Below, in pieces: positions 31,318 through 42,125 of a DNA stretch of 64,000 bases (position 1 is the first letter of the stretch; each line of letters opens with the position of its first letter). The notes below the pieces were generated by a model, which was given only the letters and a program-made list of their open reading frames with translations, made no database searches and was not told the origin of the DNA. Made by a program: the position numbers and the translations under genes. This DNA comes from Candidatus Competibacter denitrificans Run_A_D11. GTDB taxonomy: Bacteria; Pseudomonadota; Gammaproteobacteria; Competibacterales; Competibacteraceae. The DNA lies in NCBI RefSeq assembly GCF_001051235.1, contig NZ_CBTJ020000033.1:47779-111778 (forward strand), given 5' to 3'.

Positions 31318-32285
31318 GTATCCAACGCGATTATAAACCTGCCTCGACTTGGCAGCGCCGCCGACAAGCCGTGCGCCGACACGGTTTGTTGGTCCTCACC
31401 CTCGCTCTCATCGGGCTATTTGGCGGCGCGCTGGCCTACATCCGTAAGGGCGACTCGCCAGCACCGGCCTCTCCTGCAACCAGCGCTACCCCGACTGCCA
31501 CGGCTGCACCGGCACCTAAAGCCAGCCCATCCAACACACCGACGACCCCTAAGGGCAACGCGGCCAATGCACCGACACCAGCAATCCCCCCCCTCGAAAG
31601 CGTACCGCCGCCGCCAAAGCCGAAATACGACTTTTACACTGAACTGCCCAAGCGGCAAATCAATGTTCGGCGGGATGAGCCAAAGCCACAGCGATCCGCG
31701 CAGCCGCCGACTCGCTTAGCGCCGGCCACACCGGTGGCTACCACCACCAAGGCTAACCGCAAGCAAAAGACCCAGACGCCAGCCGTTGCTGTCCCTGCGG
31801 GCGACATTAAATTGGTCTCCCCGAAAAAAACCAGCCAACCATCCGCTACGACAACAGCCGATCAGGGTAACAAACCCGGCAGCACCAAGAAAAATCCGCA
31901 GCCATCATCGAGTGTCGCTACTACAGTAGGCGGTAGCAAATCAGCGACTGGAAAGAAGGATAGCCAGACACCACGCTCGACTTCCCGCAGCGATTCCGGT
32001 TCCGCCAACTCCGCCCGTAATACCACGGCACCGGTTACTCCTGCTGGCCCGACCGGTACGAAAGCAACCACCACCAAAGCCGCCCCTATCCGTCATATCA
32101 CAACACCGACTACCAGTACGGACAATGGCCCCAGGTCGGCCGCACCCATACGCAACGCCACAACGCCGACAGCCGCCAATAGCGGCTCCAGACCAGATTA
32201 TCCTGCAAAACCTGTTAGCCCTCGCCAAACCCGATCATCCCAATCGCTTAACCCCAGTGCCCCCGTCGCGGTAAAAATCGAATAA
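31314..32285 (+). CDS. FtsN-like membrane protein lacking a SPOR domain
   Basis: A 323-residue bitopic protein. A short cytoplasmic basic segment (about 1-22) is followed by one membrane helix ([19 protein letters not shown], about 25-43). The rest is a Pro/Thr/Ser/Lys/Ala-rich region without predicted fold. [13 protein letters not shown] motif (about residues 103-114) is the same kind of motif found just after the membrane helix in FtsN/SPOR proteins encoded next to argS. The usual C-terminal SPOR peptidoglycan-binding domain is absent; the protein stays low-complexity to its end. GTG start overlapping the argS stop. Assignment to the FtsN group rests on position and the short motif only. 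Confidence 0.7.
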   Translation: MSIQRDYKPASTWQRRRQAVRRHGLLVLTLALIGLFGGALAYIRKGDSPAPASPATSATPTATAAPAPKASPSNTPTTPKGNAANAPTPAIPPLESVPPPPKPKYDFYTELPKRQINVRRDEPKPQRSAQPPTRLAPATPVATTTKANRKQKTQTPAVAVPAGDIKLVSPKKTSQPSATTTADQGNKPGSTKKNPQPSSSVATTVGGSKSATGKKDSQTPRSTSRSDSGSANSARNTTAPVTPAGPTGTKATTTKAAPIRHITTPTTSTDNGPRSAAPIRNATTPTAANSGSRPDYPAKPVSPRQTRSSQSLNPSAPVAVKIE

Positions 32286-32451
32286 GTTTTGCCGCATCAA
32301 AAGCCTATTTTGCCCAGCCCGGTTGATGCTCCTGGTTGCTTGTTTCGCGCTCAACAAACTCGGATTTGTTCACTCGAACAATTCTTCGTAATAAAGCTAT
32401 AATAATAATGTGACGTTTTTTATCTGGCGATCTAAAGCTAGGGGCATTGGC

Positions 32452-33861
32452 ATGAACCTTCCGGATTCCGTTCAGAGTTTTTTGGATCGACAGCAACTCC
32501 CTTATCGTTTGATCGCCTATCCACCCAATCAAACGATGGAGCAAACCCGGCAAAAACTTGCCCTATCGGCTCGACAAGCTGTTAGAACTGTTTTATTAAA
32601 ATCAGCCGATGGTTTACTGATGGCCATCCTGCCCTATAGTCATATTCTTGATTTCGCCATGCTTTGCCAACTGTGGGGATCCGAACTACAGCCGTTGCAC
32701 GGTGCAGAGACCACAAATTTCTTCCAAACTCATGGGTGTAAGGGGTACTCTCGGCCTCCCTTGGCCACTCTCTTCAATATCCCCCTGTTGGTCGATTCCA
32801 GCTTGATGTATGAGGCCGAGATCTATTTCGAAAGCGGTACCGGTGATACGATGGTGCGGATGGAAGGTGAGGATTTCGGCAAACTGTTCGCGCAAGCTCG
32901 CTGGGGACAGTTCGCAATTCCGCTAGAAAACTTGGATTTTCATTTAACCAAACAGGTCAGCGCACGAAACCTGACAGGGCTAACCAATCGTTATACGCCC
33001 TTAAAATCTGCCAACCTTGAGCACATCGTTGACTTGCCCGATATCTCGCCAGCGGTACAAAAAATGCTCGCCTTGTACGCTAACCCGGAGTCGTCAGCAC
33101 ACGACCTCGTTAAGCTCGCAGCGCGCAATGCCAGTTCGGCTGCTCGGCTCGTGTATTGGGCGCGCGTCCCGTTGCATGGCTTTCGCGGCACGGTAGACTC
33201 ATTGGAAACCGCCATTGAGGACGTGTTGCCGCCGGACAATGCACTGGCTTTACTGCTGGGTTCCAGTATGGCCGAACAGTTTCATGTGCCGATTGAGGGT
33301 GCGGTTGGTTTACAGTCTATTTGGCGGCATAGCGTCTATTGCGCTGCCCTGGTTAGCGAGTTGGTCAAAAATCTGCCCCAACCACTGGTAAATCCTGGCC
33401 TGGCTTATCTAGGGGGATTACTACACGATTTTGGCTATCTCGTGCTCGGTCATGCCCTGCCCGCACAATTTTTCTTGCTCAACCGATTTTTAGACGTGAA
33501 TCGGCATGTACCGATCAATGATGTGGAACGCTATGTGATGGGGGTCGAGCATTGGCAAATCGGCGCTTGGCTCATGCAATCCTGGAATCTGCCCGAAGAG
33601 GTGATCGCTGCAACACGCTGGCACCATAACGAGGACAGCACCCATCTACACGCCGAATACTCCAACCTGGTGCTGATCGCTAACCGTTTGCTCCATTATT
33701 TCGGCTTGGGCGAAGAGCACAATAACCGTCTCCCCGCACTGGCCATGTTCATGCTGGGCATTACTCGTGAGCAAGCCATGGCAGCAGTCAATCAAATCCA
33801 CGCCTGCACAACGGAGCTGGATAACCTGTGCGCGGTGTTGCCCGTGGCGGACGAAACCTGA
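32452..33861 (+). CDS. YbaK/ProX deacylase-like domain fused to HDOD domain
   Basis: A 469-residue cytoplasmic protein with two domains. Residues about 1-165 resemble the YbaK/EbsC/ProX family of aminoacyl-tRNA deacylases (SVQSFLDRQQLPYRLIAY, then RQAVRTVLLKSADGLLMAIL). Residues about 195-420 form an HDOD domain (LPDISPAVQKMLALYANPES through LLHDFGYLVLGH and WHHNED), with several His/Asp of the HD type kept. The ATG at 32452 follows AGGGG by 7 bases; an upstream in-frame GTG at 32410 has no ribosome site. HDOD proteins act in signalling, often linked to c-di-GMP or motility. The combination suggests regulation by a free amino acid or an aminoacyl-tRNA, but this is inference. Confidence 0.82.
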   Translation: MNLPDSVQSFLDRQQLPYRLIAYPPNQTMEQTRQKLALSARQAVRTVLLKSADGLLMAILPYSHILDFAMLCQLWGSELQPLHGAETTNFFQTHGCKGYSRPPLATLFNIPLLVDSSLMYEAEIYFESGTGDTMVRMEGEDFGKLFAQARWGQFAIPLENLDFHLTKQVSARNLTGLTNRYTPLKSANLEHIVDLPDISPAVQKMLALYANPESSAHDLVKLAARNASSAARLVYWARVPLHGFRGTVDSLETAIEDVLPPDNALALLLGSSMAEQFHVPIEGAVGLQSIWRHSVYCAALVSELVKNLPQPLVNPGLAYLGGLLHDFGYLVLGHALPAQFFLLNRFLDVNRHVPINDVERYVMGVEHWQIGAWLMQSWNLPEEVIAATRWHHNEDSTHLHAEYSNLVLIANRLLHYFGLGEEHNNRLPALAMFMLGITREQAMAAVNQIHACTTELDNLCAVLPVADET

Positions 33862-33981
33862 AACCTGCTATCGGCAGCGCAGACGCTGACCCAGGTACCC
33901 AATCCCTAGACTCCCCAGCCACCGCATATTACAGCGCCGAACTCCACCGCACCGCGCTGGCAATCCCAAAATTCATGCTGC

Positions 33982-35815
<1,834 letters not shown>

Positions 35816-35856
35816 CGGTCAATTGCTCCTGGAGATAGCGAAAACGGGGCAGCGTC

Positions 35857-36378
<522 letters not shown>

Positions 36379-36484
36379 CTACAGATCCAATCCCGCACCT
36401 TAACGGTGCAACAGGTTGACGCGCACCACGCGGTAAATGTCGTTAAACTAAAATCTAGTCTTTGCCCCTACTGGAGGAATGGTG

Positions 36485-36784
36485 ATGATCGACCCGAAAG
36501 CCTTCGATGACCTGGCCAAACGCTTCACCGAGGCGTTGCCACCCAGCTTCCGCCAATTCCAGGCTGATATAGAAAAGAATGTCCATGCTGCCCTGCAAGC
36601 CACCTTTTCCAAACTGGATTTGGTAACACGAGAGGAGTTCGAGGTGCAGCAGGGAGTGTTAGCGCGTACCCGGAGTAAGCTGGAAGAGCTGGAAAAACAG
36701 GTGGCCGAGTTGGAAAAACAAGCGCTGGGGACAAAACGACGCAAGAGTGCGGAAAAACCGGCCGAACCGGAAAACGATGGTTGA
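36485..36784 (+). CDS. ubiK: Ubiquinone biosynthesis accessory factor UbiK
   Basis: Small accessory protein (99 residues) of the BMFP/YqiC family that supports aerobic ubiquinone synthesis with UbiJ and the Ubi complex. It starts MIDPKAFDD and carries LDLVTREEFEVQQGVLARTR, the family core, then a short coiled coil (about 60-80) for trimer formation and a charged tail. The ATG at 36485 is favoured over 36479 because GGAGG sits 7 bases before it. It stands before comM, as often seen in gammaproteobacteria. Confidence 0.92.
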   Translation: MIDPKAFDDLAKRFTEALPPSFRQFQADIEKNVHAALQATFSKLDLVTREEFEVQQGVLARTRSKLEELEKQVAELEKQALGTKRRKSAEKPAEPENDG

Positions 36785-36953
36785 CAGCAATCACTGCCTG
36801 CCCTCCCGCCACCGGGATCGACGACCGGCGACGCTGCCATCAACCGGTCGTGTGGCGTATGGCGCACCAAAATAGTGCAATACCGCTGCGCGGGCCTTAA
36901 GCAACCTCGACAACAGAGAACGTCCGCCCCAACGGATCGTCAAATGGATCGCC

Positions 36954-38480
36954 ATGTCGCTCGCCATCATTTACACCCGCGCTCAGGTCGGCATTCATGC
37001 ACCGCTGGTCAGCGTGGAAGTCCATTTATCGAGTGGCTTACCGGGACTTTTTATCGTTGGTCTGCCAGAGGCGGCGGTCAAGGAAAGCAAGGATCGGGTA
37101 CGTGGCGCCATCCTGAATAGCCAGCTTGAATTCCCCAGCCGGCGCATCACCATCAATCTGGCTCCGGCTGATTTACCCAAAGAAGGTGGTCGATTCGACC
37201 TGCCGATTGCTTTAGGTATCCTCGCCGCGTCCGGCCAGATCAACCGGGAAATGCTCGACCGCTACGAATTTCTCGGTGAGCTGGCTTTAGGTGGCGAGCT
37301 GCGGGGTGTACGCGGGGTGCTGCCGGCGGCGCTCGCTTGCCGCGACGCCAAACGGACGCTGCTAGTACCGAGAGTCAATACCGAGGAAGCGCTGCTGGTC
37401 GGAGATGCTGCCGTCTTGGGGGCGACGCATCTGCTGGAGATCTGTCGGCATCTGGCCACCGGCACGGTGCTCAAGCCGCCGACCGCACACCCAATGCCGA
37501 TTCCAGAAGCCCTGGCGGAGCGCGATTTGAGCGACGTGCGCGGTCAACATCATGCCAAACGGGCGTTGGAAATCGCGGCTGCGGGGGGTCACAATCTGTT
37601 ATTCATTGGCCCACCCGGTACCGGCAAGACCATGCTGGCCAGCCGGCTACCCGGCATCCTTCCCCCGTTGTCCAATGTGGAAGCGCTAGAAACCGCCGCT
37701 ATCGCGTCGATCAGCGCCCACGGGCTGGATTTGCAACGCTGGGCCGCGCGGCCGTTTCGCGCCCCGCACCATACCGCGTCGGGTGCCGCCCTGGTTGGCG
37801 GTGGTAGCCAGCCACGTCCTGGCGAGATTTCGCTGGCACACCACGGGGTTCTGTTTTTGGATGAGCTACCCGAATTTGATCGGCATGTGCTGGAAGTTTT
37901 GCGCGAGCCACTTGAATCAGGGCGTATCACCATTTCGCGCGCAGCCCGCCAAGCCGATTTCCCCGCGCGGTTTCAATTGGTGGCGGCAATGAATCCCTGC
38001 CCTTGCGGCTATCTGGGCGACAGTGAGCGCCGCTGCGCCTGCGGATCGGAGCAAGTCCGCCGCTATCGAGGACGGATCTCCGGGCCGCTGATAGACCGAA
38101 TTGATCTCCATATCGAAGTTCCCCGCCTGGCACATCGGCTGTTACGAGGCGAAACTGCTGAGGAAAGCAGCGCGACGGTACGTGCCCGCGTGTGCAAAGC
38201 GCGTGACCGGCAATTGCAGCGGATCGGCAAACCCAACAGCGCGCTGACCACCCGCGAAATCGAGCGCCACTGCACCTTGAGCGAAGCCGATCATCGCTTG
38301 CTGGAACGTGCGCTGGAGCGATTAGGGCTATCACCGCGCGCGTACCACCGGATTCTCAAAGTAGCTCGTACTATCGCCGATATGGCCGGTAGCGATTCCA
38401 TCGGAACGCCACATTTGACCGAAGCCCTCAGCTATCGCGCGTTAGATCGAACGCTGGCTCACCAGAATGATGGCCGTTGA
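36954..38480 (+). CDS. comM: YifB/ComM Mg-chelatase-type AAA+ ATPase
   Basis: Hexameric helicase that promotes branch migration during recombination in natural transformation. The 508 residues include an N-terminal LonC-like domain (SSGLPGLFIVGLPEAAVKES, about 23-42), the AAA+ core with Walker A GPPGTGKTMLASRLPG (about 217-232) and Walker B VLFLDELPEF, a Cys cluster in PCPCGYLGDSERRCAC, and the C-terminal Mg-chelatase domain (SPRAYHRILKVARTIADM). The last 14 bases overlap the next gene. It points to some capacity for recombination of incoming DNA, although other competence genes are not in view. Confidence 0.93.
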   Translation: MSLAIIYTRAQVGIHAPLVSVEVHLSSGLPGLFIVGLPEAAVKESKDRVRGAILNSQLEFPSRRITINLAPADLPKEGGRFDLPIALGILAASGQINREMLDRYEFLGELALGGELRGVRGVLPAALACRDAKRTLLVPRVNTEEALLVGDAAVLGATHLLEICRHLATGTVLKPPTAHPMPIPEALAERDLSDVRGQHHAKRALEIAAAGGHNLLFIGPPGTGKTMLASRLPGILPPLSNVEALETAAIASISAHGLDLQRWAARPFRAPHHTASGAALVGGGSQPRPGEISLAHHGVLFLDELPEFDRHVLEVLREPLESGRITISRAARQADFPARFQLVAAMNPCPCGYLGDSERRCACGSEQVRRYRGRISGPLIDRIDLHIEVPRLAHRLLRGETAEESSATVRARVCKARDRQLQRIGKPNSALTTREIERHCTLSEADHRLLERALERLGLSPRAYHRILKVARTIADMAGSDSIGTPHLTEALSYRALDRTLAHQNDGR

Positions 38481-39069
38481 TAGCACCCAATCTACCCACC
38501 AAACTGCAACGATGATCACCACCGCCCATTCGACCACCCAACCTGCCAGATTCATAACCAGTCCCATCCTGCCTCTCTTTATCTTGCTGCTGGTAACCGT
38601 TTTGACAGGTTGCAGTTCTTTTCTACGGGAAGGAACCGCCGATCTGGCGGGGGTCGGTGGCGCGGCGCTGGCCTCTCAGGTCACTGACAATGCCGCCATC
38701 GCCACCGGCATCGGTCTTGGGGTGCGCTCAGCGGCGTTGGCGGGCCTGCAATATACTCAGCGCAAGGTACACGGCGCACAGCAGGATATGATCGCGCGAA
38801 TTGCCGGCAACCTGGAGCCTGGCGCAGTCGCCCATTGGCAAGTCACTCATCGTATTCCCATCGAAGACGATGAGAGGGGTCGGGTGACGGTGAGTCGGAT
38901 CATCAGCGCACGTCATCTGATCTGTAAGGAAATCGTGTTTTCTATTGATGCCCTAATCGATCAGAAACCCCATAGCGCCTTTTATGTCGCCACCATCTGC
39001 CGCGATAGCAACGGCTGGAAATGGGCGTCTGCTGAACCGGCCACTGAGCGCTGGGGTTCACTGCAATGA
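38467..39069 (+). CDS. Putative lipoprotein A of a tandem paralogous pair
   Basis: Family not recognised. The 200-residue product has a long N-region, a hydrophobic stretch and a lipobox VLTGC with Cys49 from the first ATG (an ATG 45 bases later shortens the leader to 35 residues). After a Gly/Ala-rich segment (GVGGAALASQVTDNAAIATG) comes a conserved core: KVHGAQQDMIARIAGNLEPG, HWQVTHRIPIEDDERGRV, an HLICKEIVFS Cys, and the end WKWASAEPATERWGSLQ. The next gene encodes a protein with the same layout. It overlaps comM by 14 bases and the next gene by 4, so the pair is co-expressed. Predicted membrane-anchored periplasmic protein. Confidence 0.78.
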   Translation: MMAVDSTQSTHQTATMITTAHSTTQPARFITSPILPLFILLLVTVLTGCSSFLREGTADLAGVGGAALASQVTDNAAIATGIGLGVRSAALAGLQYTQRKVHGAQQDMIARIAGNLEPGAVAHWQVTHRIPIEDDERGRVTVSRIISARHLICKEIVFSIDALIDQKPHSAFYVATICRDSNGWKWASAEPATERWGSLQ

Positions 39070-39596
39070 CCCAGGATCGCGTGTCCCATTCGCCACCAAA
39101 AGCCCGCTCGGCGCACTGGCTGGTTGCCAGCCTACTCACCTTGGGTCTGGTCGGCTGCAATAGCGTCGGCGGATTTGCCGGCGCGGCAACGGGTATTGCC
39201 GCCGGCGCGGCAACCACCAATCCGGCCGTGGGTTATGGGGTTGGCATCGGCGTCAAGGCCGCCGTCGATGCCACGGGAAAATATGTGTTTCGCAAATGGC
39301 AACAGGCCGAACAGGATGCCATCGCCGCTTTGATCGGCCCAATGCAGCCGGGAGAGATACAGTCGTGGCAAATCCAACACTCGATTCCTTACGGCAACGA
39401 ACACGGCGAGCTTCAGGTCATCCGGGTATTCCGCACACCGCTAGCACCCTGCAAGGAGGTTCTGTTTTCCGTGATTGAGGGCAAGGGTAAAAAACAGCAG
39501 CGCCAGTGGTTTGTCGCCACGGCCTGCCGGCAAACCACAGCCTGGAAATGGGCGGTTGCCGAACCGGCGGTAGCGCGTTGGGGTTCACTCCACTGA
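39066..39596 (+). CDS. Putative lipoprotein B of a tandem paralogous pair
   Basis: A 176-residue paralog of the protein just upstream. The lipobox is LVGC with Cys31. The Gly/Ala-rich segment (GFAGAATGIAAGAATTNPAV) is followed by QQAEQDAIAALIGPMQPGEI, WQIQHSIPYGNEHGELQVI, a Cys in LAPCKEVLFS, and the end WKWAVAEPAVARWGSLH, each lining up with the partner. The internal Gly/Ala stretch could insert in or lie on a membrane. The start overlaps the preceding stop (ATGA). No family is recognised by eye; the conserved Trp-rich C-terminus is the best handle for a search. Confidence 0.8.
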   Translation: MTQDRVSHSPPKARSAHWLVASLLTLGLVGCNSVGGFAGAATGIAAGAATTNPAVGYGVGIGVKAAVDATGKYVFRKWQQAEQDAIAALIGPMQPGEIQSWQIQHSIPYGNEHGELQVIRVFRTPLAPCKEVLFSVIEGKGKKQQRQWFVATACRQTTAWKWAVAEPAVARWGSLH

Positions 39597-39612
39597 GAGG
39601 GCGATCACATCC

Positions 39613-40074
39613 ATGATCTCGTTGAGCGATAGGCACTGCGTGATACGAACTTTGGGTTGTCTGGCGTTGCTATGGGCCGCCATCGCCGTCGGGCAAGGCC
39701 AACTCTCGACCATTAAGGTCGAGGCGCTGGTTGAAGCCTTGCGGCTGGCAGCCCCTGCCGTCCGGGCAGATTCCGGGCTGTACAGCGATTGGCAAATCAA
39801 ACCGGACAACATCGGTCGCTGGACCACGCGCTGCTTGAACCAGCAACTGACACCGGAGCAATTTGCCGCCGATACAGTACTCGCCCGGCAAACAATCGCT
39901 TGTGTGATGGGACCGGTATTGCGCGAGCAGTTCGTGGCCAGCAACGGTAACGAAGTGGTGGCCATCCAGCGCGCCGCCGCCTGGTGGCTAAACGGCGATC
40001 CTGAGCCATATCGGCGCGGCGACACCAGCGCCTACACCCTCAAGGTGTTGGAAGCCTATCTACGGTTTTTCTGA
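39613..40074 (+). CDS. Exported hypothetical protein
   Basis: A 153-residue protein with a signal-peptide-like start (LGCLALLWAAIAVGQG, cleavage likely after residue 27-29). The mature part is small and alpha-helical-looking, with two Cys (TTRCLNQQL and TIACVMGPVL) that could form a disulfide, and an ending WWLNGDPEPYRRGDTSAYTL. It follows the lipoprotein pair by 16 bases in the same direction, so it is probably part of that operon and may act with the pair in the periplasm. Family not recognised. Confidence 0.7.
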   Translation: MISLSDRHCVIRTLGCLALLWAAIAVGQGQLSTIKVEALVEALRLAAPAVRADSGLYSDWQIKPDNIGRWTTRCLNQQLTPEQFAADTVLARQTIACVMGPVLREQFVASNGNEVVAIQRAAAWWLNGDPEPYRRGDTSAYTLKVLEAYLRFF

Positions 40075-40075
40075 T

Positions 40076-40906
40076 TCAAGCCTTGCGCGCGAATACGCCC
40101 AAGCTGATATCGTCCACATTGAACATGAACTGTTCGCCAAGTTCAGCCAGGGCTTTCTCCAGGTATTCCCTAACAAACGTGTCCTCATACCGACTAAAGT
40201 TCAGGACGGTCGGCAGCACATCCCACAAAGGCACCCGCTGCTGGGTCCGGGCTTCCACGAAAGAGCCTAAGCCATCGGTGGCAACCACGATCAGGGGGAA
40301 GTCAGCTAGATCAAACGAAAAAACCAGTGGATTATCAAACGGCTCATGCCGCTTGATCACCTCGGTCGGGCCACGCAGGGTGCTTATCGATTGAGCAACC
40401 GCCGAGTCGCCGATGGCTTCCTGATAAAATACGTTGCGGGCGGGATCTAATAGATAAGACAAGTAATAGGGCGCATTCTCGGCATAATCCACCTGAATGG
40501 CCGCGAGTTGCCCATCAGCACGACGGGTGACGATGCAACCATCCCCATACACATGGACCCGCACCATCATCCCATCGCACCAAGCGATCAACAAAGTAGC
40601 ATCCAGTACTTCGGGATTAAGTCCCAACTCGTGGGCCTGACGAGCGGCACGACGCACAATCCGCCGACCAAGGCGCCAATGGAGCGCGGCGCGCTGTGCC
40701 TCATCAGCAGCAACCCGCGCGAAACGAGCCAACTCGCGGCGGGCGTTCAACACCAGCAGCCTAGCCCCGATATCGCTATTTGGCGAAGCGGAGCAACCAT
40801 CCGACAAGATCACATGAGGAAAAGGTTCCCCACCCTGAAACAAATAGTCCTGACAATACCAGTGCAATCTACCGATGGTGTAGTGCGAATCAAGCGCAAT
40901 CATCAT
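40076..40906 (-). CDS. PP2C-like serine/threonine phosphatase
   Basis: A 276-residue soluble protein with the pattern of PP2C-type metallophosphatases. The metal-binding Asp/Gly pairs are recognisable: ILSDGCSASPNSDIGARLL (Asp36), DATLLIAW and VHVYGDGCIV (about 100-126), VVATDGLGSF (about 206-215) and the late NVDDISLGVF (about 262-271). The kinase partner is not in the window. It converges on the exported protein gene with a single base between stops. The match is by motif order, not by a close relative, so specificity is unknown. Confidence 0.75.
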   Translation of the reverse strand: MMIALDSHYTIGRLHWYCQDYLFQGGEPFPHVILSDGCSASPNSDIGARLLVLNARRELARFARVAADEAQRAALHWRLGRRIVRRAARQAHELGLNPEVLDATLLIAWCDGMMVRVHVYGDGCIVTRRADGQLAAIQVDYAENAPYYLSYLLDPARNVFYQEAIGDSAVAQSISTLRGPTEVIKRHEPFDNPLVFSFDLADFPLIVVATDGLGSFVEARTQQRVPLWDVLPTVLNFSRYEDTFVREYLEKALAELGEQFMFNVDDISLGVFARKA

Positions 40907-41306
40907 CCTAGCCTCATCAGCTCATGCCCCATCCACCCAGCAAGCCCGCCGCACGAGCAGTATTCGCTTGCTGTGCCCGTGACAACCTGCTGGGCGATAC
41001 CCTCCTCCAATCCCGGTAGGGGAGCAGATCCCTTCGATCAGCATACGCTTGGAGGCGTTTTTCCAGACGAAAATGGCGGCACTGCCGTATGTTAACAAAG
41101 CGGCGCGAGAAACCACGCCCATGCGCCCGGATCACCAAAGTATACGATACGAATCGCCTGTTGCCGCACAGATACCGCCGGTGAATCAACCGCCGCCCTA
41201 CACCTTGGCTTTTTGAAGTCCTTGCACTGACCCGGCGCTTCGACCTGCAACGGTCTACATGGTATTCTCGATCCGTGATCCGCCCTGTCACTGGAGACCT
41301 GTGGTC
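40907..41306. other. 400-base gap between divergent phosphatase and sirtuin genes
   Basis: A minus-strand frame covers most of it but is Arg-rich and looks like chance coding in G+C-rich DNA. The gap should contain promoters for both flanking genes, but no convincing -35/-10 pair or operator was found by eye. Confidence 0.4.
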
Positions 41307-42056
41307 ATGCGCGAAGTCCCCATTCCCTCAGAACTCGTCAATCGCCTACGCCATGCCCGCCAAGTCGCGGTTTTAACAGGGGCCGGCGTCTCCGCTGAAA
41401 GCGGCGTACCGACCTTTCGGGAAGCACAGACTGGCTTATGGGCGCAGTATGATCCTCAAGAGCTGGCCACACCCGAAGCGTTTCGGCGTAACCCGAAGCT
41501 GGTTTGGGAATGGTACGCTTGGCGCCAAGAGCGTATCCGCCAAGCTGAACCCCATGCAGGTCATCGGGCGCTGGTTACCATGGAACAGCAGATTCCCGAA
41601 TTTAGCCTGATCACGCAGAACGTCGATGGTCTCCATCGGCGTGCCGGCAGTCATCAGCTCGTTGAACTGCACGGGAATATTTTTCGTGCTAAATGCTTCA
41701 GTGAAGATCGGCCGGTGGAAAACTGGTCCGACGATGGGGAAATTCCACCGCGTTGCCCCCGTTGTGGCGGCTTGCTGCGACCGGACGTGGTATGGTTTGG
41801 CGAAGCCCTGCCGGCTGCCGCGTTGCACACCGCCCAACACGCGGCCAGGACCACCGAAATCTTCTTTAGCATCGGCACTTCCACCCTGGTCTATCCCGCC
41901 GCCGATTTGCCTTTCGTCGCGCTCGGTCTAGGGGCCACGGTCGTGGAGATCAATCCTCAACCGACTCCCCTCAGCCCGCACGTCACCTTTAGCCTAACCG
42001 GCGCGGCGGGCGAGATCTTGCCCGCCCTCGTCAACCAAACGTGGGAAGCTGCCTAA
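41307..42056 (+). CDS. cobB: NAD-dependent protein deacylase, sirtuin class III type
   Basis: Sirtuin that removes acyl groups from lysine using NAD. The 249 residues contain the NAD-binding GAGVSAESGVPTFR (about 25-38), TQNVDGLH, the catalytic His122 in VELHG, and a zinc site with Cys130, Cys150 and Cys153 (one partner Cys of the first pair is absent, as in E. coli CobB). A Tyr70-x2-Arg73 pair (WYAWRQ) matches the acyl-pocket signature of SIRT5/CobB-like enzymes that also remove succinyl or malonyl groups. GGAG lies 10 bases before the ATG; an in-frame GTG at 41301 is an alternative start. Confidence 0.92.
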   Translation: MREVPIPSELVNRLRHARQVAVLTGAGVSAESGVPTFREAQTGLWAQYDPQELATPEAFRRNPKLVWEWYAWRQERIRQAEPHAGHRALVTMEQQIPEFSLITQNVDGLHRRAGSHQLVELHGNIFRAKCFSEDRPVENWSDDGEIPPRCPRCGGLLRPDVVWFGEALPAAALHTAQHAARTTEIFFSIGTSTLVYPAADLPFVALGLGATVVEINPQPTPLSPHVTFSLTGAAGEILPALVNQTWEAA

Positions 42057-42125
42057 GCCTACCGCACCGCAATTTCAACCGATAACAGCGTCAAAACGCC
42101 CTGGCATTATCCCACCGCACGAATC

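Noticed and set aside
40917..41291. 124-codon minus-strand frame in the gap before the sirtuin gene
   Set aside because: Very Arg-rich, no ribosome site, no recognisable family; consistent with chance.
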